A DNA stretch of 64,000 bases, from the NCBI RefSeq assembly GCF_003047285.1, contig NZ_PZYX01000009.1:100985-164984 (forward strand), written 5' to 3'. A program made the translations under genes and the position numbers. The notes under the pieces are model-generated. The model was not told the DNA's origin. It saw nothing but the letters and a program-made list of their open reading frames with translations, and did not search any database. The DNA is from Nocardioides allogilvus (GTDB lineage Bacteria > Actinomycetota > Actinomycetes > Propionibacteriales > Nocardioidaceae). This document shows positions 29,286-37,270 of the stretch, one piece after another. Within the stretch, counting starts at the first letter, position 1. Each line of letters starts with the position of its first letter.

Positions 29286-30022
29286 GAGGGCTCCACCTTG
29301 GTCAGGGCCAGACCGGCATGGATCAGGATCAGGTCACCGGGAGCGACCTCGCCGACGAGGGTCACGTCGACGTCCTCCTCACCCGTGGCAGTGCGTACGG
29401 CGGCCGGACCGGCGAGCTCCAGCGGTGCTTCTACGACCTCGGCGAGGCGCCCCTCGTCGGAGCAGGTGACGCAGACCTCGTCGGTGCACTCCTCGTCGTC
29501 GACCGTGAGCAGTCCGGGGTGCTCGAAGCAGACGTGGGTGAGCTCCCAAAGCAGGTGGTACATCAGCACGAAGCGCCCGGTCGCCGGGACCATCGGGTCG
29601 TCGGAGGCCACCCAGAGCACGTGGTCGGCGGCACCATCGGGCGGTTTCTGGCCGAAGCCGACCCAGATCGTGGAGACCCCCCACGCCGGCGCCCGCTGCA
29701 TCAGGCTGCGGGTAGCGGGGTCATCGGCAGCCGCCACCGCGAGCACGACGTCGCCGGCCCGCACGGCGACCCGGGTCTGTGCCACCGGGTCAGCGCCCAC
29801 GAGGGCCACCGACGGCAGTGCGCGCTTGCCCATGATCACCGGGTGCACGAACTCCACGGCGACGTGGTGGGCGTGCGGCTCCCACTGCGGGCTGACCACC
29901 CACAAGGTGGCACCTCGATGGAAGGCCCTGGCCAGGGACAGGGAGGCCTGGGCCAGGTCCATGGAGAGGTCGGTGCCGATCAGCTCGTCGGCGATCTGGT
30001 AGTGATCGGTCTGAACCGTCAT
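29282..30022 (-). CDS. Fusion of a SIS-like domain and a HypC-like domain
   Basis: A 246-residue two-domain protein. Residues 1-165 resemble a SIS/sugar-phosphate-binding domain (VEFVHPVIMGKRALPSVALV). Residues 170-246 form a HypC/HupF-type OB fold that begins internally with EVCVTCSDEGRLAEVVEA and ends GDLILIHAGLALTKVE. The HypC Cys is thus internal rather than residue 2, so it cannot act in the usual N-terminal Cys manner unless the EVCVTCSD cysteines substitute for it. It overlaps its neighbours by 4 bases on both sides. Confidence 0.82.
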   Translation of the reverse strand: MTVQTDHYQIADELIGTDLSMDLAQASLSLARAFHRGATLWVVSPQWEPHAHHVAVEFVHPVIMGKRALPSVALVGADPVAQTRVAVRAGDVVLAVAAADDPATRSLMQRAPAWGVSTIWVGFGQKPPDGAADHVLWVASDDPMVPATGRFVLMYHLLWELTHVCFEHPGLLTVDDEECTDEVCVTCSDEGRLAEVVEAPLELAGPAAVRTATGEEDVDVTLVGEVAPGDLILIHAGLALTKVEPS

Positions 30023-30261
30023 ACCGTCTCCTCCAGTAGTCCGACATCGCGCATCATCGCGATGGTCTTGTGGGCCTCGGCCTCATCGAGCCGGGTGAGT
30101 GCGAAGCCGGCGTGCACGATGGTCCAGTCGCCGACGTCGAGGTCGGGCAGGTAGTTGAGCCGGATCACGCGCTCCTCTCCGACGAAGTCGGTACGCGCGA
30201 GCAACGCACCCTCCTCGTCGGTCCACCTTTCCCGGATCTGGCCGGGCACTCCGAGGCACAT
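30019..30261 (-). CDS. hypC: HypC-family hydrogenase chaperone (second)
   Basis: An 80-residue HypC with N-terminal MCLGVPGQI and C-terminal GDWTIVHAGFALTRLDEAEA. It starts at ATG in a TGATG overlap with the hypF stop. It is a paralogue of the gene at 27166. The two could serve different steps or bind different partners. Confidence 0.94.
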   Translation of the reverse strand: MCLGVPGQIRERWTDEEGALLARTDFVGEERVIRLNYLPDLDVGDWTIVHAGFALTRLDEAEAHKTIAMMRDVGLLEETV

Positions 30262-32651
30262 CAGGTCTGCTCCTTCGTCGAGGTCTCCACGATCGTCCGG
30301 GTGGGGGTCGCCGCCAGCATCGCGGCCGCCACCGCGGCCTGACCGAGCGCCAGGCCACCGTCGTTGGGTGGCACCTCACGGTGCATGAGGACCTCGAAGC
30401 CGGAAGCCTCGAGGCGTCGCGCGACGGCGTCGGCGAGCAGGCGGTTGCAGAAGACACCCCCGGTGAGCCCGATGGTCCGCGTCTCCGCGGCCACCGCCTG
30501 GACGCTGGCAAGGGTGGCCGTCGCATCCGCGAGCACGTGGTGGAAGAGCAGCGCCGAGTGGCCCACGTCGGCGCGGGCCTCGGGCCGACACAAGGCCAGC
30601 ACCAGCGGCTCGGGATCCAGGAAGGGGACACCGCCGGCAGGGGTACGCACCGGCAGCCACGCTGGAGCCACCAGGTCGTGGGACAACGATCGCTGCGCAC
30701 CCCGGGCGACCATCTCGAGCTCGATCGCGGCCTGCGCCTCGTAGGTGACGCGGCCCCGGATGCCCAGCAGCGCCGAGACGACGTCGAAGAGTCGACCAAC
30801 GGAGCTGGTGGTGACCCAGCCGGTGCCGTGCTCGAGAAGACCGGGCAGGACCTGGCGCTCCTCCGTCGTGAGCTCGAGCGGCAGGTCCTCGAGCGACCCC
30901 CCTGCGGCGAGCACCGCGAGAGCGGCCGTGCGGACGGGGTTGCGCACACCCGCGTCGCCGCCGGGGAGACGTACGGCGCCGAGATGGCCCACCCGCTCGG
31001 CGGTCGTTCCGCGGTCACCGAGGACGAGAAACTCGCCACCCCACACCGTGCGGTCGCAGCCGTAGCCGGTGCCATCGAAGACGACGCCGAGAATGGTCTG
31101 GTCGAGGCGGCCGTGCTCGGCAGCCAGGGCAGCGAGATGCGCGTGGTGGTGCTGAACCTCGACCACGGGTACGTCGAGCTCGTCGGCCAGGCGCAGTCCC
31201 CAGGCCGTCGAGGCGTACGCCGGGTGCGGGTCGACGACCACGGCCTCGGGACTGGCCCGGTGGAAGCGCAGCATCGTTGCCGTCGCCGCGTCATGGGCGC
31301 GCCGGGCCTCGAGCGACCCGAGGTCGCCCACGTGTGCGGAGAGGAAGGCCTGGCCGTCACGGGTCAGGGCGAAAGTGTTCTTGACCTCGGCCCCGGCGGC
31401 GAGCACGACCGCATCGCCCGCCAACGCCACCGGCAACGGCGCGAAGCCACGCGAGCGTCGGACCGGCACCGGTCCGCGAGGACCCACCGCGACGACGGAG
31501 TCCTCGCACGGCACCACGATCTCGCGGTCGTGGGTGAGGAACAGGTCGGCGATCCCGGCCAGGCGGTCGAGCGCGTCGGCATCAGTGAAGGCGATCGGCT
31601 CGCCGGAGGCGTTGCCCGACGTCATGACCAGCACGCTCGGCGCTCCAGGTGCTCCGTCAGGCAGGTCCGCGAAGAGCAGGTGGTGCAGCGGGGTGTAGGG
31701 CAGCATCACGCCGAGCTCGTCGTAGCCGGGCGCGACGCAGACGGCCACCGGCGCCGCAGGGCGCGAGGGCAGCAGCACGATCGGTCGGGCCGGTGAGGTC
31801 AGCAGGGCCTCGCCGCCACGGAGGTCGACCAGGGTCGCCGCGGTCTCGAGGTCACGGGCCATCAGTGCGAACGGCTGGTCCGGGCGGCGCTTGCGCCCCC
31901 GGAGCACCTCCACCGCGGTGCAGGAGGTCGCATCGCAGGCGAGGTGATAGCCGCCGATCCCCTTGACAGCCACGATCGCCCCGCCGCGCAGGGCCGCCAC
32001 AGTGGCGCGCAGTACCTGCTCGGTGTCGGTGGCCAGCTCGACGCCATCCGGCGAGCGCAGAACGACCCGCGGGCCGCAGTCGTGGCAGCCGATGGGCTGC
32101 GCGTGGTGGCGGCGGTCCTGCGGATCGGCGTACTCCCTCTCGCACGATGCGCACAGCGGGAACGGCGCCATCGAGGTCTGCGGCCGGTCGTAGGGCAGGT
32201 CGCGGGTGATCGTGAAGCGCGGACCGCAGTTGGTGCAGGTGATGAAGGGGTGCCGGTATCGGCGATCGCCGGGGGCGTACAGCTCGGTCAGGCAGTCGTC
32301 GCAGACCGCCGCGTCCGGCGCGACCAGCGTGCGGGCGCCGACCGATACCGACGAGGTCTCGATGGTGAAGCCGGCCTGACCGGTGGGGTTCAGACGGGCG
32401 GAGTCGACCGAGACGATGCGCGCCATCGGCGGCGCCTGGCCGACGAGCCGGATCAGGAAGTCGTCGACCTGGTCTGACTGCCCCTCGACCTCGATCAGGA
32501 CGCTGGTCGCGTCATTGCGGCACAGGCCGTCCAGCCCGAGCTCCTCCGCGAGCCGGGCGACGTGTGGCCGGAACCCGACACCCTGCACCACGCCGCGGAC
32601 CACGACCCGTTGCCGGACCGTCGTCTCGGTCCAGCTCCTCAGCGACGTCAT
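30261..32651 (-). CDS. hypF: Carbamoyltransferase HypF
   Basis: A 796-residue enzyme that makes the carbamoyl donor for HypE. Domains in order: acylphosphatase (about 10-100, VRGVVQGVGFRPHVARLA), two zinc fingers (CDDCLTE, CTNCGPRF, CASCERE, CHDCGPR), a YrdC-like domain (GGAIVAVKGIGGYHLACDA), and a Kae1-like C-terminal domain (VQHHHAHLAALAAEHG). The ATG at 32651 overlaps the preceding gene by 4 bases; the upstream extension to 32753 lies within that gene. Confidence 0.97.
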   Translation of the reverse strand: MTSLRSWTETTVRQRVVVRGVVQGVGFRPHVARLAEELGLDGLCRNDATSVLIEVEGQSDQVDDFLIRLVGQAPPMARIVSVDSARLNPTGQAGFTIETSSVSVGARTLVAPDAAVCDDCLTELYAPGDRRYRHPFITCTNCGPRFTITRDLPYDRPQTSMAPFPLCASCEREYADPQDRRHHAQPIGCHDCGPRVVLRSPDGVELATDTEQVLRATVAALRGGAIVAVKGIGGYHLACDATSCTAVEVLRGRKRRPDQPFALMARDLETAATLVDLRGGEALLTSPARPIVLLPSRPAAPVAVCVAPGYDELGVMLPYTPLHHLLFADLPDGAPGAPSVLVMTSGNASGEPIAFTDADALDRLAGIADLFLTHDREIVVPCEDSVVAVGPRGPVPVRRSRGFAPLPVALAGDAVVLAAGAEVKNTFALTRDGQAFLSAHVGDLGSLEARRAHDAATATMLRFHRASPEAVVVDPHPAYASTAWGLRLADELDVPVVEVQHHHAHLAALAAEHGRLDQTILGVVFDGTGYGCDRTVWGGEFLVLGDRGTTAERVGHLGAVRLPGGDAGVRNPVRTAALAVLAAGGSLEDLPLELTTEERQVLPGLLEHGTGWVTTSSVGRLFDVVSALLGIRGRVTYEAQAAIELEMVARGAQRSLSHDLVAPAWLPVRTPAGGVPFLDPEPLVLALCRPEARADVGHSALLFHHVLADATATLASVQAVAAETRTIGLTGGVFCNRLLADAVARRLEASGFEVLMHREVPPNDGGLALGQAAVAAAMLAATPTRTIVETSTKEQT

Positions 32652-33862
32652 GGCCGCTCCCAGATGGCGATGCGGTTGTTGCCGCTGTCGGCGACCAGCA
32701 GCAGATCCGGAGTGTCTCCGCCCGGATGCCAGTGCACGCCGTAGGGCCAGCACAGCGTGTCGGGGGCAACCTGCTCCCAGCGGTTCTCCCCGTTGGCGGC
32801 AAACGTGGGCTGCCCCAGCACGGCATCCGGCGGGTCGTCGTGTCTGGCCTCGGCCGAGCCGTAGAGCAGCACCCGGTTGTTGGCCGTGTCGGCGACGGCC
32901 ATGGCGCCATCCGGTGCGGTGGAGACAGCGTAGGGAAACCGGAAGCGCCCCGCCTGGGAGACGTACGGGAACTCCATCGAGGCGGTCATGTCGGGTTGAC
33001 CGAGTACGGCATCGGCCGCGCAGTCTGTCTCCGGGTGCCGGGACCAGCGGAGCACGCGGTGGTTGCCCGCGTCGGCGACGACGATCCCGTCGCCGGCCGC
33101 GGCGATGCCGTGTGGCCAGCGGAAGGAGTCGGCGCGCGCATCACCGCCACGGTTCTCTTCGCGGTCGGTGGGTCCGGGCTGTCCCAGGACGACGTCTGCG
33201 GGCCGGTCCGTGGTGGGGATGCCGTCACGCCACACGAGCACGCGGCGGTTGCCGGTGTCGGCGACGTAGAAGCGGCCGCCGATGACCGCGATCCCGAACG
33301 GCCAGTACAACGAGCCGGCGTCCACCTCGCCACCACGATTGGGGTCGACGTGGCGCTGGTCGACCTGCCCCAGCACCTGGTCCGGCGGCGTTCCGGTCAC
33401 CGTCGGGACCGCGTTCCACACCAGGATGCGGTGGTGCCACGCGTCGGCGACGACTAGGCGGCCACCGTGGACGAGCACTCCGGTGGGCAGGTGCATCCCG
33501 AATGCCGGGCCGCGGCCGCCGGCGGCCGGGCCCTCGGTGTGCTCGTCGGCCTGGCCCAGGATCACATCGGCCGGCATTCCGTCGCGGGTGGGGACGCCGT
33601 GCCAGATCATCACGCGATGGTTGCCGGTGTCGGCAGCGACCACGATCTGTCCGTCGGTCCAGGCCGCCCGGGGCGCGTAGAGCTGGCCGGCCGCCGGTGC
33701 GGCGGCAGGAAGCTGCAGGCCGCCGGGCGAGTCGGCGCCCAGGATCGCTCGCGGCCGCCAACCGGCGTACGACGCCGGCGCGGCATCGTCGAGACCGCGC
33801 AGCCCGTGCCCCGGCAGCACCCCGGTGTGCACGGAGCCCGTTGCGATCACCTGAACCCGCAC
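32648..33862 (-). CDS. NHL-repeat beta-propeller protein
   Basis: A 404-residue protein with about six NHL-type repeats. Each holds a variant of VADTGNHRVL/IW followed by DVILGQ or AVLGQP, so a six-bladed beta-propeller is expected. No signal peptide is visible, so it is probably cytosolic. The GTG at 33862 lies three bases after the NifU-Rieske stop. NHL proteins are conserved in group 1h hydrogenase loci; a scaffold or assembly role is inference. Confidence 0.9.
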   Translation of the reverse strand: MRVQVIATGSVHTGVLPGHGLRGLDDAAPASYAGWRPRAILGADSPGGLQLPAAAPAAGQLYAPRAAWTDGQIVVAADTGNHRVMIWHGVPTRDGMPADVILGQADEHTEGPAAGGRGPAFGMHLPTGVLVHGGRLVVADAWHHRILVWNAVPTVTGTPPDQVLGQVDQRHVDPNRGGEVDAGSLYWPFGIAVIGGRFYVADTGNRRVLVWRDGIPTTDRPADVVLGQPGPTDREENRGGDARADSFRWPHGIAAAGDGIVVADAGNHRVLRWSRHPETDCAADAVLGQPDMTASMEFPYVSQAGRFRFPYAVSTAPDGAMAVADTANNRVLLYGSAEARHDDPPDAVLGQPTFAANGENRWEQVAPDTLCWPYGVHWHPGGDTPDLLLVADSGNNRIAIWERP

Positions 33863-33864
33863 GG

Positions 33865-34812
33865 TCAGCCCCCGAGGTCTCCGCCGCAGCGAACCCAGAC
33901 CTGGCCGTGCTCGAGACGCAGCGGCAGCTGCTGGAGCTGCGCGCCGGGCATCGACATGCACTCGCCGTTGGTCGAGTCGTAGCAGAATCCGTGGCCCGCG
34001 CAGGTGATCGTGCCCTGGCCTGCATCGATGAGCGCGTCGTCGAGTCGGCGCCCCAGGTGGGCGCACTCGTTGACGAAGGCCGACATCTGGCCGGCGGCGT
34101 TGACCACGATGACCTCGAGTGACGGTGCGTCGCGTGGAGTGAGCGTCACCGCACAGACCTCGCCGACACCGACCGCCTCGGCTGCCACGGCTGAGGACCA
34201 ACCGGCTTCCTCAAGCTCGCGCTCGGCCCGGGCGAGGTCCTCGGCAGCTGCGTCCGGTGAGCCCACGGTGATCGAGCTCAAGGGGATCAGGGTCGGGGTG
34301 GGGTCGTTGGGAAGCACCTCGACGGAGGTCAGCCCGGGCACGCCCTCGACCAGTGCGGCCTCGACGCCGTTGCGCATCGTGACCGATGCCATCGAGCAGC
34401 CGTTGCACGCTCCCTGGAGGCGCACGAACGCGGTGCTCCCGTCGATCCGGTCGAGCTCGACGCCGCCGCCGTGGGACTCGAGCCCGGGGCGCACCGAGTC
34501 AAGGACGCGGCGCGCCAGGGTCAGCTGGTCCGGCCGCACGAGGCCGTGCATCGTGAGGACCATCAGCACGTCGGGCTCATCGACCAGCTCGAAGAGGAGC
34601 TGCTTCCCGCGCGGGTCGTCACGGAGTCGCCGGACGACGGTCGTCAGCGCCTGCTTGTGCAGCGCGTTGAGCGCGTCCAGCGCGTCGGTGATGACGGCGC
34701 GGGAGTCTGGCTCGAGGCCGGACAGCCGGCCCATGGCCTCGTCGAGGGCGCCGGCCAGCTGCTCGATGGACCGGTCGGTGTCCTCGTGGACCGGCTGGGC
34801 CTGAGTACTCAT
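33865..34812 (-). CDS. NifU-Rieske fusion iron-sulfur protein (HhyE/HucE-like)
   Basis: A 315-residue FeS protein. A NifU-type domain at about 90-175 has Cys136-x2-Cys139 in GACNGCSMAS. A C-terminal Rieske domain has Cys250-x-His252 and Cys271-x2-His274 (CAHLG and CAGHGF). In mycobacterial high-affinity hydrogenases the equivalent HucE/HhyE is proposed to carry electrons from the enzyme to the quinone pool. The ATG at 34812 overlaps the TPR gene stop by 4 bases. Confidence 0.92.
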   Translation of the reverse strand: MSTQAQPVHEDTDRSIEQLAGALDEAMGRLSGLEPDSRAVITDALDALNALHKQALTTVVRRLRDDPRGKQLLFELVDEPDVLMVLTMHGLVRPDQLTLARRVLDSVRPGLESHGGGVELDRIDGSTAFVRLQGACNGCSMASVTMRNGVEAALVEGVPGLTSVEVLPNDPTPTLIPLSSITVGSPDAAAEDLARAERELEEAGWSSAVAAEAVGVGEVCAVTLTPRDAPSLEVIVVNAAGQMSAFVNECAHLGRRLDDALIDAGQGTITCAGHGFCYDSTNGECMSMPGAQLQQLPLRLEHGQVWVRCGGDLGG

Positions 34813-36206
34813 GGCCGGTCCTGACCTGGCCGCAGCACGGTGACCCTGGGCTTCGGCGGTGTGACGGCGTCGATGCCCAGCGCCGCGGACTGCGTGCGGA
34901 CCCCCATGCCGGAGGTGAACGTCTCCGGCTGCGGCATCCGGCCCAGCCGATCGGCTTGCCGGACCAGGTCCGTCAGCGACTCGTCGGGGTCCTCGACTCC
35001 GGCCTTCGCGATCTCGTCGAGCACCCCGCGTACGGCCATCACCGACTCGTGGTCGAGCTGGGTCTCGAAGAGGTAGCGGGCTTCGACGAGCTTGGCCTTG
35101 GCCTGGTCGGGGATGCCCAGATGCGCCAGCACGTTGCCCTGGTTGGCGAGCAGCCGGGCCATGGCTGACGGGTCGGACTGGCGGATACCGCTGACCAGGA
35201 TCTCCTCGTAGAGCTCGACCGCCTCGACCAGGTTGTCGCCCTGGTGGGTCGAGGGGGTGTAGACGAGCGCGTTGGCGAGGTTGAGGGTCGCCGTCGACCA
35301 GGTCTCCGGCGCCGCTTCGGGTGTGAAGACCCGCCGACAGGCGCGCAGGGCCTGGGTCGCGACACCGAGTCGCAGCTGGTCCGAGGCCGTGGTCATCGGG
35401 GTCGCCAGGTGGGCGGTGGCCAGGTCGAGCTGCAGCCCGGCCCACAGCTGTGGTGAGGACTCCTCGGTCACGAGCTGGAGTGCGTCGTAGTAGCAGCGCA
35501 TCGCCTCGTGGAGCAGTGCGCGCGCGTCGCCCCGGCCGCTGGCGGCGTCCTCGTGGGACAGGCTGCCCAGGTGGTGCAGGAGCTCGGCGCGCGACTCGCG
35601 CAGGTCGCTGCTCCCGGCGAGGAGCGCGGTGGCCTCGCTCAGCGAGGCTCTGGCCTCGTCACGCTGACCGGCCTCCCTCAGCAGGGTGCCGTGGTGCCCG
35701 CGGAGGACTCCGGCAAGTCCCGCAGCAGGAGCGGCCGCCCGCGCAGCCCGGTCGAGCAGGTCGATGGCAGTGCCACCATCGCCGGACTCCAGGCGTTCGG
35801 TTGCCAGAGCCGCCCATACGAGCGCCGTGACCTCACTAGCAGCCATCGGAGGCGGCATAGCCGGCAGCACGCCTTGCCCGGTCGAGTAGGCCACCACGTC
35901 GACCAAAGGCGCCAGCTCGGCGGGTAGCCCGGCCCGGATGGTGGCGGGGTCGGCTGTCTCGGGGTCGAGCACCCAGCGGTTGTAGGCGCTGACGGGGTCG
36001 TCACCCGCACAAGCGGCCGACGCCGCGAGCAGCTCACCGGCATGGGCCAGGGCGTGGGCACGGAGCCCCTCCGGCCAGACCAGAGGCAGGATTCCCGCGG
36101 CGAGGTCTGCCCGCACGTCGTCGTGCCCCTCGACGAGCAGCAGGCCCTGGGGGAAGGCAAAGGCGCCCAGCCCCCAGACCGTGCCGGTCTCAGCGGTGGT
36201 CGTCAT
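34809..36206 (-). CDS. TPR-like helical protein of the hydrogenase operon
   Basis: A 465-residue soluble protein. The middle (about 120-390) is made of repeated helical pairs with TPR-like spacing (TLNLANALVYTPSTHQGDNL, LLANQGNVLAHLGIPDQAKA). Its family is found in actinobacterial 1h hydrogenase loci, with function unknown. A protein-docking role in assembly is the natural reading. It overlaps the small protein gene upstream by 17 bases. Confidence 0.8.
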   Translation of the reverse strand: MTTTAETGTVWGLGAFAFPQGLLLVEGHDDVRADLAAGILPLVWPEGLRAHALAHAGELLAASAACAGDDPVSAYNRWVLDPETADPATIRAGLPAELAPLVDVVAYSTGQGVLPAMPPPMAASEVTALVWAALATERLESGDGGTAIDLLDRAARAAAPAAGLAGVLRGHHGTLLREAGQRDEARASLSEATALLAGSSDLRESRAELLHHLGSLSHEDAASGRGDARALLHEAMRCYYDALQLVTEESSPQLWAGLQLDLATAHLATPMTTASDQLRLGVATQALRACRRVFTPEAAPETWSTATLNLANALVYTPSTHQGDNLVEAVELYEEILVSGIRQSDPSAMARLLANQGNVLAHLGIPDQAKAKLVEARYLFETQLDHESVMAVRGVLDEIAKAGVEDPDESLTDLVRQADRLGRMPQPETFTSGMGVRTQSAALGIDAVTPPKPRVTVLRPGQDRP

Positions 36207-36396
36207 CGTTGTCCTCCACCGGCGCGCGACGCCGGGTTGCTGTTCGGCGAATCACGTCGGCCGCCAGGTTCGCGAGCGCCGACGACCTGTGGGTCGAGAC
36301 GGCTCGTCGCTCGACTCCCTGGTCGCTGATCACCAAGAGGTAGACCGTCCACTGGCCGGACTCCTGGATCACCTCTGTCGTCACCTCGAGTCCCAT
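36190..36396 (-). CDS. Small conserved-context protein, 68 residues
   Basis: Begins MGLEVTTEVIQESGQWTVYL and ends in a charged RRAPVEDNDDDHR tail. A strong GGAGAGGAGG precedes the ATG at 36396. The N-terminal half looks like a beta-strand pair. It has no known function. It is overlapped in another frame by the tail of the maturation protease ORF, and its codon pattern looks more natural than that tail. Confidence 0.65.
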   Translation of the reverse strand: MGLEVTTEVIQESGQWTVYLLVISDQGVERRAVSTHRSSALANLAADVIRRTATRRRAPVEDNDDDHR

Positions 36397-37270
36397 GGCG
36401 GTCCTCCTCTCCGGAGTCGTCACCGACCAGCTGCACGGAGAGCACGCCCTTCGCGTCATCCCAGCTCGCTGAGAACCGGCCCGCCACCGGTCGAAAGCCC
36501 AGCACCTCGTGGATGAGGACGGTCCGGTCGCCTGCGGCGTTGCGTTGGCGGAGGACCAGGCCCCCGTTGGCGGCGCCGATGAGTGGGATCAGCTCGAGGA
36601 CCGCACCGTCGAAGCTGGCGACGCACACGTCAGCCGGGAACCGGGCGTTCGCGAGCTCGGCTCCCAGGTGGAGGTAGCCGTCGTCGGTGATCTCGACGGT
36701 CGAGGTTCCTGACCGGGGGTAGAAGTCGCGGTCGATCAGTCTGATCACCTGGTGCATGGCCTCGTCCACCTCACGGGTAAGTGGCGCCCCGAAGTCGATG
36801 GTGGCGACCTCGACCAGGAACACGGTGATGTCAGTTGGTCGCTCCGGACCGAGCAGCCACTCGGAGAACGCCAGCGCGTGGTCCCACCTGAAGTTGTGGG
36901 TGTGCAACCCGTCGATCGGCGGCAGCTCCTCGAGCTCGGCCGCCGGCACCTGGTAGATGGTGCCCGCCTCGGCGCCGGTGTGTGCCGCGTCGACGATCAC
37001 CACCCGCCGAGCGCCGCGCATGCCAAAGGCGACGTCCATCCCCGACGTACCACCATCCACGATGCGTACGCCGTCGGGCACCCCCCGGGTGAACAGCGTC
37101 CGGATCAGGACGGGCCCGACGGCGTCGTCACCCCGCAGGATGTTGCCGCAGCCGATGACCAGCAGGTCGCAGGCCTCCGGCGCGAACCCGTCATCGAGGA
37201 GGGCGTGCGGAGGTGGGGCCGGGTGGGTCGTCCCGGCCCCGAGACCGGGACCGGGCTCAGACCATGCCAT
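36203..37270 (-). CDS. Hydrogenase maturation protease with anomalous C-terminal extension
   Basis: The open frame is 355 residues. The first 170 are an HybD/HycI-type nickel-dependent endopeptidase (VIGCGNILRGDDAVGP, IVDGGTSGMDV, VDAAHTG, LHTHNF), which trims the large subunit after nickel insertion. Residues to about 280 look like a genuine extra domain. The final 70 or so are Arg/Gly/Asp/Pro-rich and overlap the 68-residue gene in another frame, so they are probably not native. One added C near 36425 would end the protein as VQLVR. The ATG at 37270 overlaps the large subunit by 14 bases. Confidence 0.85.
   Translation of the reverse strand: MAWSEPGPGLGAGTTHPAPPPHALLDDGFAPEACDLLVIGCGNILRGDDAVGPVLIRTLFTRGVPDGVRIVDGGTSGMDVAFGMRGARRVVIVDAAHTGAEAGTIYQVPAAELEELPPIDGLHTHNFRWDHALAFSEWLLGPERPTDITVFLVEVATIDFGAPLTREVDEAMHQVIRLIDRDFYPRSGTSTVEITDDGYLHLGAELANARFPADVCVASFDGAVLELIPLIGAANGGLVLRQRNAAGDRTVLIHEVLGFRPVAGRFSASWDDAKGVLSVQLVGDDSGEEDRHGTRGDDRGDPGVRPVDGLPLGDQRPGSRATSRLDPQVVGAREPGGRRDSPNSNPASRAGGGQR

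Noticed and set aside
32652..32753. Longer hypF start
   Set aside because: The added residues lie inside the NHL gene and are not part of the acylphosphatase domain.
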